From a virus, in IMG/VR virus record IMGVR_UViG_3300027704_000081, positions 1 to 33,298 of that record: a stretch of DNA of 33,298 nt, one strand, 5' to 3'. The notes under the pieces are model-generated. The model worked only from the letters and a program-made list of their open reading frames with translations. It was not told the DNA's origin and did no database searches. The translations under genes and the position numbers were made by a program. Below are positions 17,248 through 25,322 of this stretch, in pieces; positions within the stretch are counted from its first letter, which is position 1, and each line of letters starts with the position of its first letter.

Positions 17248-19241
17248 TGGGATTAATATTTAGAGCACAGAAAGGATCTGCACTAACTCATACAGAGCTA
17301 GATAATAACTTTAGAGAAGCATTTGTATCTGCATCAGTAGAAGGCACAGACTTATCATTGTTTACCTCAGCAGCTTTGAACAACGAGTATGTTCTACCTA
17401 TGCCTGCTCCTAATGGATTCGATTACCATATACAGTTTAAAAAAGGTAACGAAATATCAGGTTCAGAAGTATCATTTTCTTCTTCAGCTGATTTCAAATA
17501 CGATTTCAGAAACTCTCATTTAAAAAATACAGGTTCATTTACTAACTTAGGGGATGCTACAGTAGACGGTAACTTAGTTGTTACAGGAGTATTAACAGCA
17601 CAAGAACTAAGAACAGAATTTAATAACGCATCAGTAGTATTTGACTCTGGCTCTACCAAGTTTGGAAACTCAGCAGATGATAAGCATAGCTTTACAGGAA
17701 GCCTAGTTGTAGTAGGAAGTATTACAGGATCAGATGCAACGATTGATACTTGGGGAAGTATATCAGGATCATTAGCATCTAATCTTACAACAACAATAGC
17801 ATACTCTGCATCTATTGCCTCAGCCTTAGACACAGAAATTACAGCACTATCTAGCTCAGCAGCATCAGCACTTACAACAACAAGTGGATCTATATCTACA
17901 GACGTAACTGCTCTATCATCCTCTTTAGCACTTAGAATTAGCAATGGGGATACTGCAGTCAACAATAACGTTACAGCACTATCTAGCTCAGCATCAGATG
18001 AAAGAGATAGAAGAATTACTGCTCTTACAAATACAGTAACAGCCAACTACCTACTAAATACATCTGACACTTTAGTCGGGGACTTAACAGTAACAGGTAC
18101 TATAAATGCACAAGAAATTAATACAACTTATATTTCTTCATCTATATTATATAATTCAGGCTCTAACATATTTGGAGATGCTAGCTCAGACATACATATA
18201 TTTACAGGTAGTTTAGACATAACAGAGACTCTTACTGCTAAAGACTTAACTGCAAACAGAGCTTTATACATTCCTACTTACGGTAATGTTGAAACGAAAT
18301 TCGCTGCAATTGATTCAACTCTTGCAGGACTATCAACCGATTACTCAGACCTAACAAGCATACCCTCAGGTATAATATCCAGCTCTGCATTTCACACACC
18401 ATCTCAAGGAACTCTAGCAGTTACATATAACGGAGCACTCGTAGGCAATCAAACATTTGGACTAGGTATTTCTAATAGTCCAACGTTCGTTGACTTAACA
18501 TTAAATGGATTTACATCTGTATCTTCATCCTTAGCAGCACTAACTGCTGGTACTATAACAATAGGAAACGATGTAAACAATAGAGTATTAACTGCTAATG
18601 GAAACAGTACATTAAATGGAGAAGGTAATTTAACATTTGACGGAACTAACTTAATAATAGGCGGATCTCAAATATCTGATTACACCTCAGCTAAAACAGA
18701 TGTAACCGGACTTACAGGAGGTACTACTAACGGTACATTAATACAAGGAAAAGAACTAGGTCATTTAGTTTTAGGTATTAGAGGAAATGATACTGATGAT
18801 ACATTTAGTATTCTATCTGGAGATGGAGACTTCTATTCAAACAGTACATACGATAAATTAGCTTTTCAAGTAAAAGCAAACGGAACAACTATAATAGGAG
18901 GAGGAACAACCATAAACGGTAACTTAGTAGTAACCGGAGATGTTACAGCATATCACTCCTCAGATAAAAGATTAAAGGATAATATAACACCAATTCCTTG
19001 GGCAGTAGATAAAGTAAAAGCTCTTGGAGGATATAGTTTTGATTGGAATGATAAATCAGAACATGAAGGTCACGACATTGGGGTAATAGCTCAAGAGGTA
19101 GAAGAAGTTCTACCAGAATTAGTTGTGACTAGAGAAGACGGCTACAAAGCTGTTAGTTACGAAAAAATTGTCGCGTTATTAATTGAGGCGATCAAAGATC
19201 AACAGTTACAAATCGATGCGTTAAAATCTAACCAGCGCTAG
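17247..19241 (+). CDS. Long tail fibre with peptidase S74 chaperone
   Basis: The 664-aa protein begins with an attachment segment (FRAQKGSALTHTELDNNFRE) matching that of the preceding mini fibre. It then has two copies of a roughly 50-residue module at about 107 and 277 (NLVVTGVLTAQEL and DLTVTGTINAQEI, each ending in FTGSL). Between them lies a heptad-like stretch with TALSSS repeats (about 197-265) that should form a trimeric coiled coil. The C-terminal S74 domain starts at about 570, with SSDKRLKDNI (Ser572-Asp573), VIAQEVEEVLPELVV and YEKIVALLIEAIKDQQ. Self-cleavage would release about 93 residues. It is probably the host-recognising fibre. Confidence 0.9.
   Translation: MGLIFRAQKGSALTHTELDNNFREAFVSASVEGTDLSLFTSAALNNEYVLPMPAPNGFDYHIQFKKGNEISGSEVSFSSSADFKYDFRNSHLKNTGSFTNLGDATVDGNLVVTGVLTAQELRTEFNNASVVFDSGSTKFGNSADDKHSFTGSLVVVGSITGSDATIDTWGSISGSLASNLTTTIAYSASIASALDTEITALSSSAASALTTTSGSISTDVTALSSSLALRISNGDTAVNNNVTALSSSASDERDRRITALTNTVTANYLLNTSDTLVGDLTVTGTINAQEINTTYISSSILYNSGSNIFGDASSDIHIFTGSLDITETLTAKDLTANRALYIPTYGNVETKFAAIDSTLAGLSTDYSDLTSIPSGIISSSAFHTPSQGTLAVTYNGALVGNQTFGLGISNSPTFVDLTLNGFTSVSSSLAALTAGTITIGNDVNNRVLTANGNSTLNGEGNLTFDGTNLIIGGSQISDYTSAKTDVTGLTGGTTNGTLIQGKELGHLVLGIRGNDTDDTFSILSGDGDFYSNSTYDKLAFQVKANGTTIIGGGTTINGNLVVTGDVTAYHSSDKRLKDNITPIPWAVDKVKALGGYSFDWNDKSEHEGHDIGVIAQEVEEVLPELVVTREDGYKAVSYEKIVALLIEAIKDQQLQIDALKSNQR
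17841..17993 (+). repeat. Direct repeat in the fibre coiled coil
   Basis: A 21-base sequence that begins ACAGCACTATCTAGCTCAGC occurs at 17841-17861 and again at 17973-17993, 132 bp (44 codons) apart and in the same frame, encoding TALSSSA. A diverged third copy (VTALSSSLA) lies between them. The high nucleotide identity suggests recent duplication or recombination in the fibre shaft. Confidence 0.7.
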
Positions 19242-19256
19242 ACAAAAATCAAAAAT

Positions 19257-19736
19257 ATGGAAATGACATCACCGACTTGGATACACCAAGGGAGAATGGT
19301 CACAGATATTTCGGACATGCCAGAGGGTACGTTCGGGTTCATCTATGAAACAAAACACATTCCCTCAGGTATTAAATACATTGGAAAGAAAGTACTTTTC
19401 TTTGAACGTAATAAAAGATTAGGAAAAAGAGCATTAGAAGCATTAAGATTAGAAAGAAAAGAAAAAGGGATAGGAGGTAGAACTCCTGCTAAGCAAAAGA
19501 TAATTACTGAATCCGATTGGAAAGATTATTACGGATCTCATAAGGACATATTAAAATTAGTTAAAGAAGGTGACGTAAGAGACTTTACTAGAACAATCCT
19601 ACAATTTGTTCCTACAAAAAAGCTTCTTACTTATTTCGAGTGTAAACATCTGTTTATTAGAGAAGCACTAGAGACTCAAGACGTATATATTAATGATAAC
19701 GTCTTAGGTAAATTTTATAGAAAAGATTTTAAATAG
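19257..19736 (+). CDS. GIY-YIG-like nuclease
   Basis: The 159-aa protein shows the GIY-YIG nuclease pattern: GFIYETK (27-33) in place of GIY, then YIGKK (41-45), an Arg (about 51) with further basic residues, and a Glu (128) in YFECKHLF. SDWKDYYGSHKDI and TRTILQFVPTKKLL are features I recall from small GIY-YIG-like proteins of T4-like marine phages. Such enzymes cut DNA with one metal ion; some are homing endonucleases, others have repair or packaging roles. It sits alone between the fibre genes and the glycan cassette, 15 bp after the fibre stop, a typical place for a free-standing homing-type nuclease. Two ATGs (19257, 19263) are possible starts. Confidence 0.7.
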   Translation: MEMTSPTWIHQGRMVTDISDMPEGTFGFIYETKHIPSGIKYIGKKVLFFERNKRLGKRALEALRLERKEKGIGGRTPAKQKIITESDWKDYYGSHKDILKLVKEGDVRDFTRTILQFVPTKKLLTYFECKHLFIREALETQDVYINDNVLGKFYRKDFK

Positions 19737-19760
19737 TGAATAACTTGCCTCCATAAAGTA

Positions 19761-19775
19761 TTTTTCGTATATTTA
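19761..19775 (+). promoter_or_regulatory. TTTTTCGTATATTTA promoter-like site
   Basis: This 15-mer is identical to that at 26128-26142. TATATTTA resembles the Bacteroidota -7 element TAnnTTTG, and a TTG lies 20 bp upstream of it (19745-19747), close to the expected spacing of the -33 element. It lies 28 bp before the TTG start of the glycan cassette. Confidence 0.6.
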
Positions 19776-19803
19776 ATGTATAAATTTAAAAGATACACAT
19801 CTA

Positions 19804-21366
19804 TTGAAGACATTTATAATCACACTATTACAAAATAAACACTCAGTTGAATCAGCAGAAAGAGCAAGACAATCAGCAGTAGATGTAGGTTATAGAGAGT
19901 CAATTGAAACATTTGAAGCTATAACTCCTGACCTATGGGAAGAGATTCTACCCTATGACAATAACTTTGATAATTATGCAAGACCAGACAATGTTGGAGC
20001 ATGCTTTGCTTCACACTATCTTCTCTGGCAAAAATGTATTGAGCTAGGAGAGCCTATTTTAATTTTAGAACATGATGCAATATTTGCAGATAACATACCA
20101 GATATAGATTTTGATATGTGTGTTAATTTCGGTAGACCCAGCTACATAAGACCGTATGAAATGACATATAAGGAGCCAATAGAAGGACTACAGTCAACCA
20201 TACAGCATCATTTCTTAGGTCACCATGCTTATGCTATTAAACCACAAGCAGCTAAAATACTATGTAATGATGTTAAATATAGAGAGCTATGGCCAAACGA
20301 TATATGGATGAATCTAGCTTCTTACCCTTGGTTACAGGAGTATATGCCTTATCCAATAGTAGCCGATACTTTATTCTCTACTATCCAAACATCTTTAGAT
20401 GAAGCTAATCCCGTAATTAAAAAATTTGCTGAGGTTACTAAACCAAACAGTCCGGAACGAGCTTATGTAGAAAAATATTTCCCTCAAGCACTAACTCCTC
20501 AATCACAGAGACATATAGAAGCTGTACCAAGGAAAGAGAACTTTGTTGAAATAAGACCAGGATACCTGCAGGATGATATCTATACATGGATGCAAAAACC
20601 TATCGAGAATAATAAATACCTTATAGTAAGTTGGCGACTGTCCGGATCAGAATTTGGTAAAGAAGTATTAAGAGAGAATTTTCCTGAAGTAGTCTCTCAA
20701 GACCTCTGGGCAAAAACTCATATTACTTTAGGAGAAAATATTACTAAACCTTTCATCGAGAAAGCTAAAACTAAAGTATTTGTAATAATTACAGATCCTA
20801 GAGAAATAGCAATGAATTTAATATACTTCGATAACCGAATACATCTGCATGATGTAGATTATGAAAATGTATTCTTTGATACTTTTAAATCTGTTAAGTT
20901 TTTAAACGAAATAGCTCAAAAACAATTAAACTTAATCAGCCACTACAGAGAGGTCTTTGGAGACAATTGTGCCGTATTAAGATACGAAGATGCAGTACAT
21001 AATCAACAAGCTTTTTTAGAACACGCTTCTAATGTACTAGGAGTTGCCCCTTTAGGTATTGACGATGCTAGAAAGTATAAACGTTCAATATATAAGAATG
21101 TAGGAGATTTCGCACAATTTTTCGATAAAGAAATATTAGATAAACATTCTGAAGACTACCAATGGTTCTACGATGAATACGGGTATGGAGAAGGACTACA
21201 AGAACTTAAATACAACTGGCACAGTGGGACTTCTTCTTATTTCGAAGCAACAGACAACTATAAAGATATGTTAAAACGAAACGGTGTGAGACTAATTAAT
21301 GACTGCTGCTTTACCTATCCAGATAAGGGGCTGTATAATAGAACAAAAAATATAAATGGCTTCTAA
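19804..21366 (+). CDS. Glycosyltransferase family 25 - sulfotransferase fusion
   Basis: The 520-aa protein joins two domains. Residues 1-210 look like GT25 (LPS-type galactosyl/glucosyl transferases): FIITLLQNKHSVESAERA, then ACFASHYLLWQKC at 66-78 and ILILEHDAIF at 85-94, where EHDA stands for the usual EDDA. Residues 270-415 carry sulfotransferase features: a phosphate-binding loop SWRLSGSEFG (276-285), VIITDPREIAM (327-337) at the 3'-phosphate site, and LRYEDAV (392-398) with a following ASNVLGV. PAPS would be the sulfate donor. Translation starts at TTG: the FIITL strand directly follows it and no upstream ATG exists. It overlaps the next gene by 11 nt. Sugar acceptor unknown; the C-terminal call is less certain because its loop is degenerate. 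Confidence 0.7.
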   Translation: MKTFIITLLQNKHSVESAERARQSAVDVGYRESIETFEAITPDLWEEILPYDNNFDNYARPDNVGACFASHYLLWQKCIELGEPILILEHDAIFADNIPDIDFDMCVNFGRPSYIRPYEMTYKEPIEGLQSTIQHHFLGHHAYAIKPQAAKILCNDVKYRELWPNDIWMNLASYPWLQEYMPYPIVADTLFSTIQTSLDEANPVIKKFAEVTKPNSPERAYVEKYFPQALTPQSQRHIEAVPRKENFVEIRPGYLQDDIYTWMQKPIENNKYLIVSWRLSGSEFGKEVLRENFPEVVSQDLWAKTHITLGENITKPFIEKAKTKVFVIITDPREIAMNLIYFDNRIHLHDVDYENVFFDTFKSVKFLNEIAQKQLNLISHYREVFGDNCAVLRYEDAVHNQQAFLEHASNVLGVAPLGIDDARKYKRSIYKNVGDFAQFFDKEILDKHSEDYQWFYDEYGYGEGLQELKYNWHSGTSSYFEATDNYKDMLKRNGVRLINDCCFTYPDKGLYNRTKNINGF

Positions 21367-22936
21367 AAAAAATGTTATAGTAGTCTCTGCTAGAAGAAGC
21401 GGAACACATTTACTTACAGATTTAGTAGTAAATAATTTCGGGTACGAAAGCATCAACTACAACTATATTGACTACACTGGGTTTACTCCTGAAGAGTTTA
21501 GTGAGTTTGAAACAGCTATGAACGAGGGTAGTTACTCTTATAAACAGCCTTACGTCAATCATCCAAAGGTTACTTGGACTCATGCACATGACTATAAAGA
21601 TTATTTAAAATATAAACACAGCAAAGAAACTAACACCCAACTTGATAGATTCTTCTCAGAATCTAAAATTATTATTATCTATAGAGATATTAGAGACATA
21701 ATAAATTCATGCTACCATAGACCAAGATATAAAGACAATTACAGCTCCTTCACAGACTTCTACGATAACTACGATATGGATGGTTATGAATTAATTGACC
21801 AACAATATGACAACTTATCTGAACTATTAATACAGTACTATAAGAATTGGTTCTCTGTATATATGAGCAAAGAGCTTTTAGGTCTCGATATAGAGTTAAT
21901 ATCTTTTAAAGAAGTAATTAATGAATATGAAGCATCAGTATATAAGATTGGAAAATTTTTAGAGCAGCCAATAAATACTAGCTTACCAGTCGTAGATGTT
22001 AGATTAAAATCTATTTCTGAGAAAAGCAAAGATATTATTTATACAGATAATGACTTTAGAAAAGGAAAGGTAGGAGATTGGGTAGATACTCTAGGTGTTA
22101 GATTAGGTAGTGAATTAGAAGAAGAGCAGAATATTGAAATAAATAAAGGCATAGATTGCTTCCTAAACGATATAAAAATTCATAAGTATCATACACCAGA
22201 AAGAAATAGATTTGAACTAGGATATAAAGATTGGTCTTCTATAGAAAAAGAGATTGATGAAGAACTAAAACAGTATGATAGTAGATATAAACTTGATAAA
22301 AGCTATCAGTCCATTATAGAAAATAGATATACGAATGCAATTGAAACAGCAACTGATTTTAGATATACCCACAAAGTATTCTATTTTGAAGATAACTTAT
22401 TAAAATTTATATATCCATGCAAAGCAAGTTTAGATAAGAACATATTTAAACATACAGTACCTGTGGCTTCTAAAGAGCTCCTATTAACAATTTATAAAAC
22501 AGATAAATTTCTATACGAAAATGGAATAACTCCAAAACTCTTCCATGCTGGTGTATATAAAGGAGTCTTATATGCTATACAAGAAAAATATCCAATGGGT
22601 GATGTAATCTCTGAAAAATATAAATTTCACCCTATATGGGGAGATTGGAAATGGGTTGTAGATTTAGATTTATATGTAAAGCTACTAAGACATTTTACCG
22701 TAGCATTTAAAAACAACATACTATTAACTGATATATTTAACGTATATAATTGTGCAATCGACAATGATGGAAATGTAAAGTACTTTGACCTTGACGGAAT
22801 CAAACAATACACCACACATAAAGAAATGATCAACTCAGAAGAGTTTACTAATGTAATGGGCACATTAAAGGAAATAGACAATTACCACATTAAAAAATTC
22901 AACTATAGTTTATTAAAAGAATTAATAGTAATATGA
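21356..22936 (+). CDS. Sulfotransferase - kinase-like fusion
   Basis: Residues 1-260 form a sulfotransferase domain: VIVVSARRSGTHLL (7-20) is the PAPS 5'-phosphosulfate loop, IIIYRDIRDIINSCYH (106-121) the 3'-phosphate motif, and RKGKVGDW (235-242) the usual late loop. Residues 325-490 look like a kinase fold of the aminoglycoside/LPS-kinase type: a helix-rich segment ELLLTIYKTDKFLYENGITP, the hinge-like IQEKYPMGD (408-416), then LLTDIFNVYNCAIDNDG (456-472) and VKYFDLDG (474-481), with Asp459, Asn465 and Asp478/480 as candidate catalytic and metal residues. No clear glycine-rich loop is seen. The gene overlaps both neighbours (11 and 4 nt), so the three act as one operon. Confidence 0.7.
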   Translation: MASKKNVIVVSARRSGTHLLTDLVVNNFGYESINYNYIDYTGFTPEEFSEFETAMNEGSYSYKQPYVNHPKVTWTHAHDYKDYLKYKHSKETNTQLDRFFSESKIIIIYRDIRDIINSCYHRPRYKDNYSSFTDFYDNYDMDGYELIDQQYDNLSELLIQYYKNWFSVYMSKELLGLDIELISFKEVINEYEASVYKIGKFLEQPINTSLPVVDVRLKSISEKSKDIIYTDNDFRKGKVGDWVDTLGVRLGSELEEEQNIEINKGIDCFLNDIKIHKYHTPERNRFELGYKDWSSIEKEIDEELKQYDSRYKLDKSYQSIIENRYTNAIETATDFRYTHKVFYFEDNLLKFIYPCKASLDKNIFKHTVPVASKELLLTIYKTDKFLYENGITPKLFHAGVYKGVLYAIQEKYPMGDVISEKYKFHPIWGDWKWVVDLDLYVKLLRHFTVAFKNNILLTDIFNVYNCAIDNDGNVKYFDLDGIKQYTTHKEMINSEEFTNVMGTLKEIDNYHIKKFNYSLLKELIVI

Positions 22937-23868
22937 AACTAACTAAAAATACACTTGGGAGTAAGATAAAAGAGGTTAAATTTAATCTTCAAAACTTTGG
23001 AGCAGATACTATTTACGTAATACATGACATTAAAAAACCTCAACGCCGTATAGATTTTGAACATGCCTGGAGCCACTTCTCTGGTTTTAAATACGAATAT
23101 ATAGATGCAGTTACACCAGATCACTTCAACCTTAAAGAGCTTATTGAGAATGAAAGCGTAGGAGAATTTTCTCTCGGAAAAGAGTTTTATGACTCAGTAG
23201 ATTTATGTTTAACTAAAAATATACTTGCTATAGCTTTTTCTCACCTTAGAGCTTATCGAGCATGCAATACGTTAGAAAAAGGAGATAGGTTTCTTATATT
23301 AGAAGATGATGCAAGACCAACCGTAGGGCTAATGAACAGTATATATACAGGAGAATATAAAAAATTTATAGACGGAATTAAAAAGAGAACATTTGATTGG
23401 ATATTCATAGGCACTGCTAATAGTATAATAAAAGGACAAGACTATAATAAGTTTTTAAAAAGACCGGAGAACTTTACAGGGTTAGCAGCACATGCTGTAT
23501 TATATACTAGAGATTCAATAAATAGGTTAGTAGATAACCATAGCACAGTAAAGATGGCTGCAGATTTTTTACTTCACCATTTAAACAGTAACACAACGTT
23601 TCCTAATGTGTATTCCCCATATGTATCTTGGATTAGTCAAGTACATACTCAACTAGAGAATAATATATTAGATCCAAATAATCCCGACTATGAATACTCA
23701 ACCGGGTCTCAAGTTAATCCCCTAGTTGATAAAGTATTAGAAGGTCATCCGCATTTAGCAAAAGAATTAGTTCCTTATATACATCTAGATTATTTTGAAA
23801 AAAAGAACCACGTAGGACCCTTAATAAAAATTAAATGGATAACACCAGTAAATAAGCTCCTGCAATAA
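22933..23868 (+). CDS. Glycosyltransferase family 25
   Basis: The 311-aa protein has the GT25 layout: a first strand TIYVIHDIKKPQRRIDFEHA (26-45), a donor-side helix AIAFSHLRAYRACN (99-112) and the metal/nucleotide motif LILEDDARP (121-129). A second domain-like part (about 145-225) includes FDWIFIGTANSIIKG and GLAAHAVLYTRD, also usual in this family. The enzyme would transfer a sugar from a nucleotide donor to a glycan or hydroxylated protein. Its ATG overlaps the stop of the sulfotransferase-kinase gene by 4 nt. It ends the cassette 14 bp before a TATTTATA site and the kinase-like gene. Acceptor unknown. Confidence 0.8.
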   Translation: MKLTKNTLGSKIKEVKFNLQNFGADTIYVIHDIKKPQRRIDFEHAWSHFSGFKYEYIDAVTPDHFNLKELIENESVGEFSLGKEFYDSVDLCLTKNILAIAFSHLRAYRACNTLEKGDRFLILEDDARPTVGLMNSIYTGEYKKFIDGIKKRTFDWIFIGTANSIIKGQDYNKFLKRPENFTGLAAHAVLYTRDSINRLVDNHSTVKMAADFLLHHLNSNTTFPNVYSPYVSWISQVHTQLENNILDPNNPDYEYSTGSQVNPLVDKVLEGHPHLAKELVPYIHLDYFEKKNHVGPLIKIKWITPVNKLLQ

Positions 23869-23875
23869 ATTGAGC

Positions 23876-23883
23876 TATTTATA
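23876..23883 (+). promoter_or_regulatory. TATTTATA motif, candidate promoter
   Basis: An exact TATTTATA ends on the first base of a possible ATG at 23883. A start there is therefore unlikely if the motif is a -10 element. The in-frame ATG at 23898 lies 14 bp downstream, similar to the 16-19 bp spacing at 1979 and 13861. Confidence 0.55.
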
Positions 23884-23897
23884 TGAAAGATAATAAA

Positions 23898-24341
23898 ATG
23901 AAATTAACAAGCATAATTCTATATGAAGGTATAGAATACGATCCAGCATTCAACAAACTAGTTGATGCTATCAAAGATGCTGGAGGTATATATAAAGGTT
24001 CAGGCGATTACGGATCGGTTTACTTTTTAAAAGGTAAGGCTGTTAAAGTAACAACAGATGGAGACGAATTAGATCATGCTGAAATAATTAAAGGTAAAAA
24101 GACAAATAATTTTGTACATATATTTGATGTTATAAGACATGACGACCGTTTAGGAGTAATAACAATGGAGATACTTTCAGAGCTAGATAACCCAGAAGCA
24201 GAGATAACAGAAGAATTTATCACAGCCCTAGAAGCAGAAGCTAATAGACTAGGAATACCAGCAGATGAATTAGACCTTACTCATGATGGTAACTTTATGA
24301 AGCATCCAAAATCTGGCAAGCTAAAACATATTGACGTATAG
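23898..24341 (+). CDS. Minimal kinase-like protein with leader peptide
   Basis: Starting at 23898 the protein has 147 aa. It shows a glycine-rich loop GSGDYGSVYFL (34-44), a VAIK-like lysine (KAVKV, Lys50), a helix-C glutamate (HAEII, Glu62), a hinge VITMEIL (87-93), a catalytic-loop-like DLTHDGNFM (126-134) and a final HIDV (144-147) whose Asp may replace DFG. That is a whole protein-kinase-like core in about 110 residues, far shorter than the usual 250, and the catalytic loop is degenerate. The first ten residues, MKLTSIILYE, followed by Gly, match the (L/I)xE-(A/G/S) head-protease site and the length of the T4 capsid-targeting sequence. An upstream in-frame ATG at 23883 overlaps the promoter-like motif and is rejected. 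Confidence 0.65.
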   Translation: MKLTSIILYEGIEYDPAFNKLVDAIKDAGGIYKGSGDYGSVYFLKGKAVKVTTDGDELDHAEIIKGKKTNNFVHIFDVIRHDDRLGVITMEILSELDNPEAEITEEFITALEAEANRLGIPADELDLTHDGNFMKHPKSGKLKHIDV

Positions 24342-24362
24342 TAGGTTTATAACTTTATTGTT

Positions 24363-24375
24363 CTTATATTATAAG
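24363..24375. promoter_or_regulatory. Palindrome before the primase gene
   Basis: CTTATA (24363-24368) and TATAAG (24370-24375) form a perfect inverted repeat around one base, 20 bp before the primase ATG, in a 54-bp gap that lacks the TATTTATA octamer. It may be an operator or a different class of promoter. In such AT-rich DNA a chance palindrome is possible. Confidence 0.35.
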
Positions 24376-24395
24376 ATAATAGTTACGGACAATAT

Positions 24396-25322
24396 ATGGA
24401 TTATACATTTTTACTAGGGACCCTAGAGAATATACTAGGCAAGAGTCACAAGAGAGCCCGAGGCAATCATGCATTTAATTGCCCTTTCTGTAATCATAGA
24501 AAGCCTAAATTAGAGATAAACATGTCTACTAATGAAGAAGGAAAGAACTTCTGGGAGTGCTGGGTATGTCAAACTAGAGGTACTACAATACGGTCTCTTT
24601 TATTTCAATTAAAAACACCAACAGATCAAGCATCGGAAGTAATGAAATACCTACCGAAAGGATCTAGTTATAATTATACACCCACAGAATCAGTACAACT
24701 ACCAAAAGAGTTCCAGTTATTATATGAAGCTACAACTACATCAATAACAGCAAACAAAATAAGAAAGTACTTATATGAAAGAGGACTTACCGACAATGAT
24801 TTTATTAAATATGGTATTGGATACTGTACAAGTGGAGACTATGGAGGACGAATTATTGTCCCAAGTTATAATGCATCCAACCAACTCAATTTTTTTGTTG
24901 CAAGAAGTCATGATGGAAACTACTTTAAATATAAAAACCCTGAAGCTTCGAAAGATATAATATTCTTTGAAAACCTCATTAACTGGAAGCAGCCCGTAGT
25001 ACTATGTGAAGGAGTGTTTGATGCAATGGCAATAAGAAGAAATGCTATACCCATATTAGGAAAAGCAATAAGTGATGAATTACAGAAGAAACTATTAAAG
25101 AGCTCAGTAAAAGACATATACATTGCATTAGATAGTGATGCAGTTAAGAAAGCTATTGAATATACAGAAAAGTTTATTAATTTAGGTAAACGGGTCTACC
25201 TAGTCAACCTTAAAGAGAAAGATCCTAGTGAGATGGGTTTCAATGCATTCACTCACTTAATACAGACAGCAGAAGAGGTAACACTAAATACTCTGATGCG
25301 TTACAAACTAGAATCAATATGA
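24396..25322 (+). CDS. 61: gp61-like DNA primase (CHC2 zinc finger, TOPRIM)
   Basis: The 308-aa protein starts with a zinc-binding domain: Cys29 and Cys32 (FNCPFCNHRKPK) and Cys55 and Cys58 (FWECWVCQTRG). A TOPRIM fold follows, with its glutamate in VVLCEGVFDAMAIR (Glu205) and the Asp pair in IYIALDSDA (Asp246, Asp248). GRIIVPSYNASNQLNFFVAR (151-170) is the usual beta stretch of the RNA-polymerase part. T4 gp61 (342 aa) is similar in length, and no helicase part is fused. It would make RNA primers at the fork, bound to a separate helicase not seen here. It overlaps the nuclease gene by 4 nt (ATGA). Confidence 0.9.
   Translation: MDYTFLLGTLENILGKSHKRARGNHAFNCPFCNHRKPKLEINMSTNEEGKNFWECWVCQTRGTTIRSLLFQLKTPTDQASEVMKYLPKGSSYNYTPTESVQLPKEFQLLYEATTTSITANKIRKYLYERGLTDNDFIKYGIGYCTSGDYGGRIIVPSYNASNQLNFFVARSHDGNYFKYKNPEASKDIIFFENLINWKQPVVLCEGVFDAMAIRRNAIPILGKAISDELQKKLLKSSVKDIYIALDSDAVKKAIEYTEKFINLGKRVYLVNLKEKDPSEMGFNAFTHLIQTAEEVTLNTLMRYKLESI

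Noticed and set aside
17516-18046. 176-aa minus-strand open frame in the long fibre
   Set aside because: It is the complement of a Ser/Thr/Ala repeat region; the Val/Asp-rich translation is an artefact of that repetition.
22036-22043. TATTTATA inside the sulfotransferase-kinase gene
   Set aside because: It encodes part of DIIYTDN and no gene starts downstream. Treated as chance.
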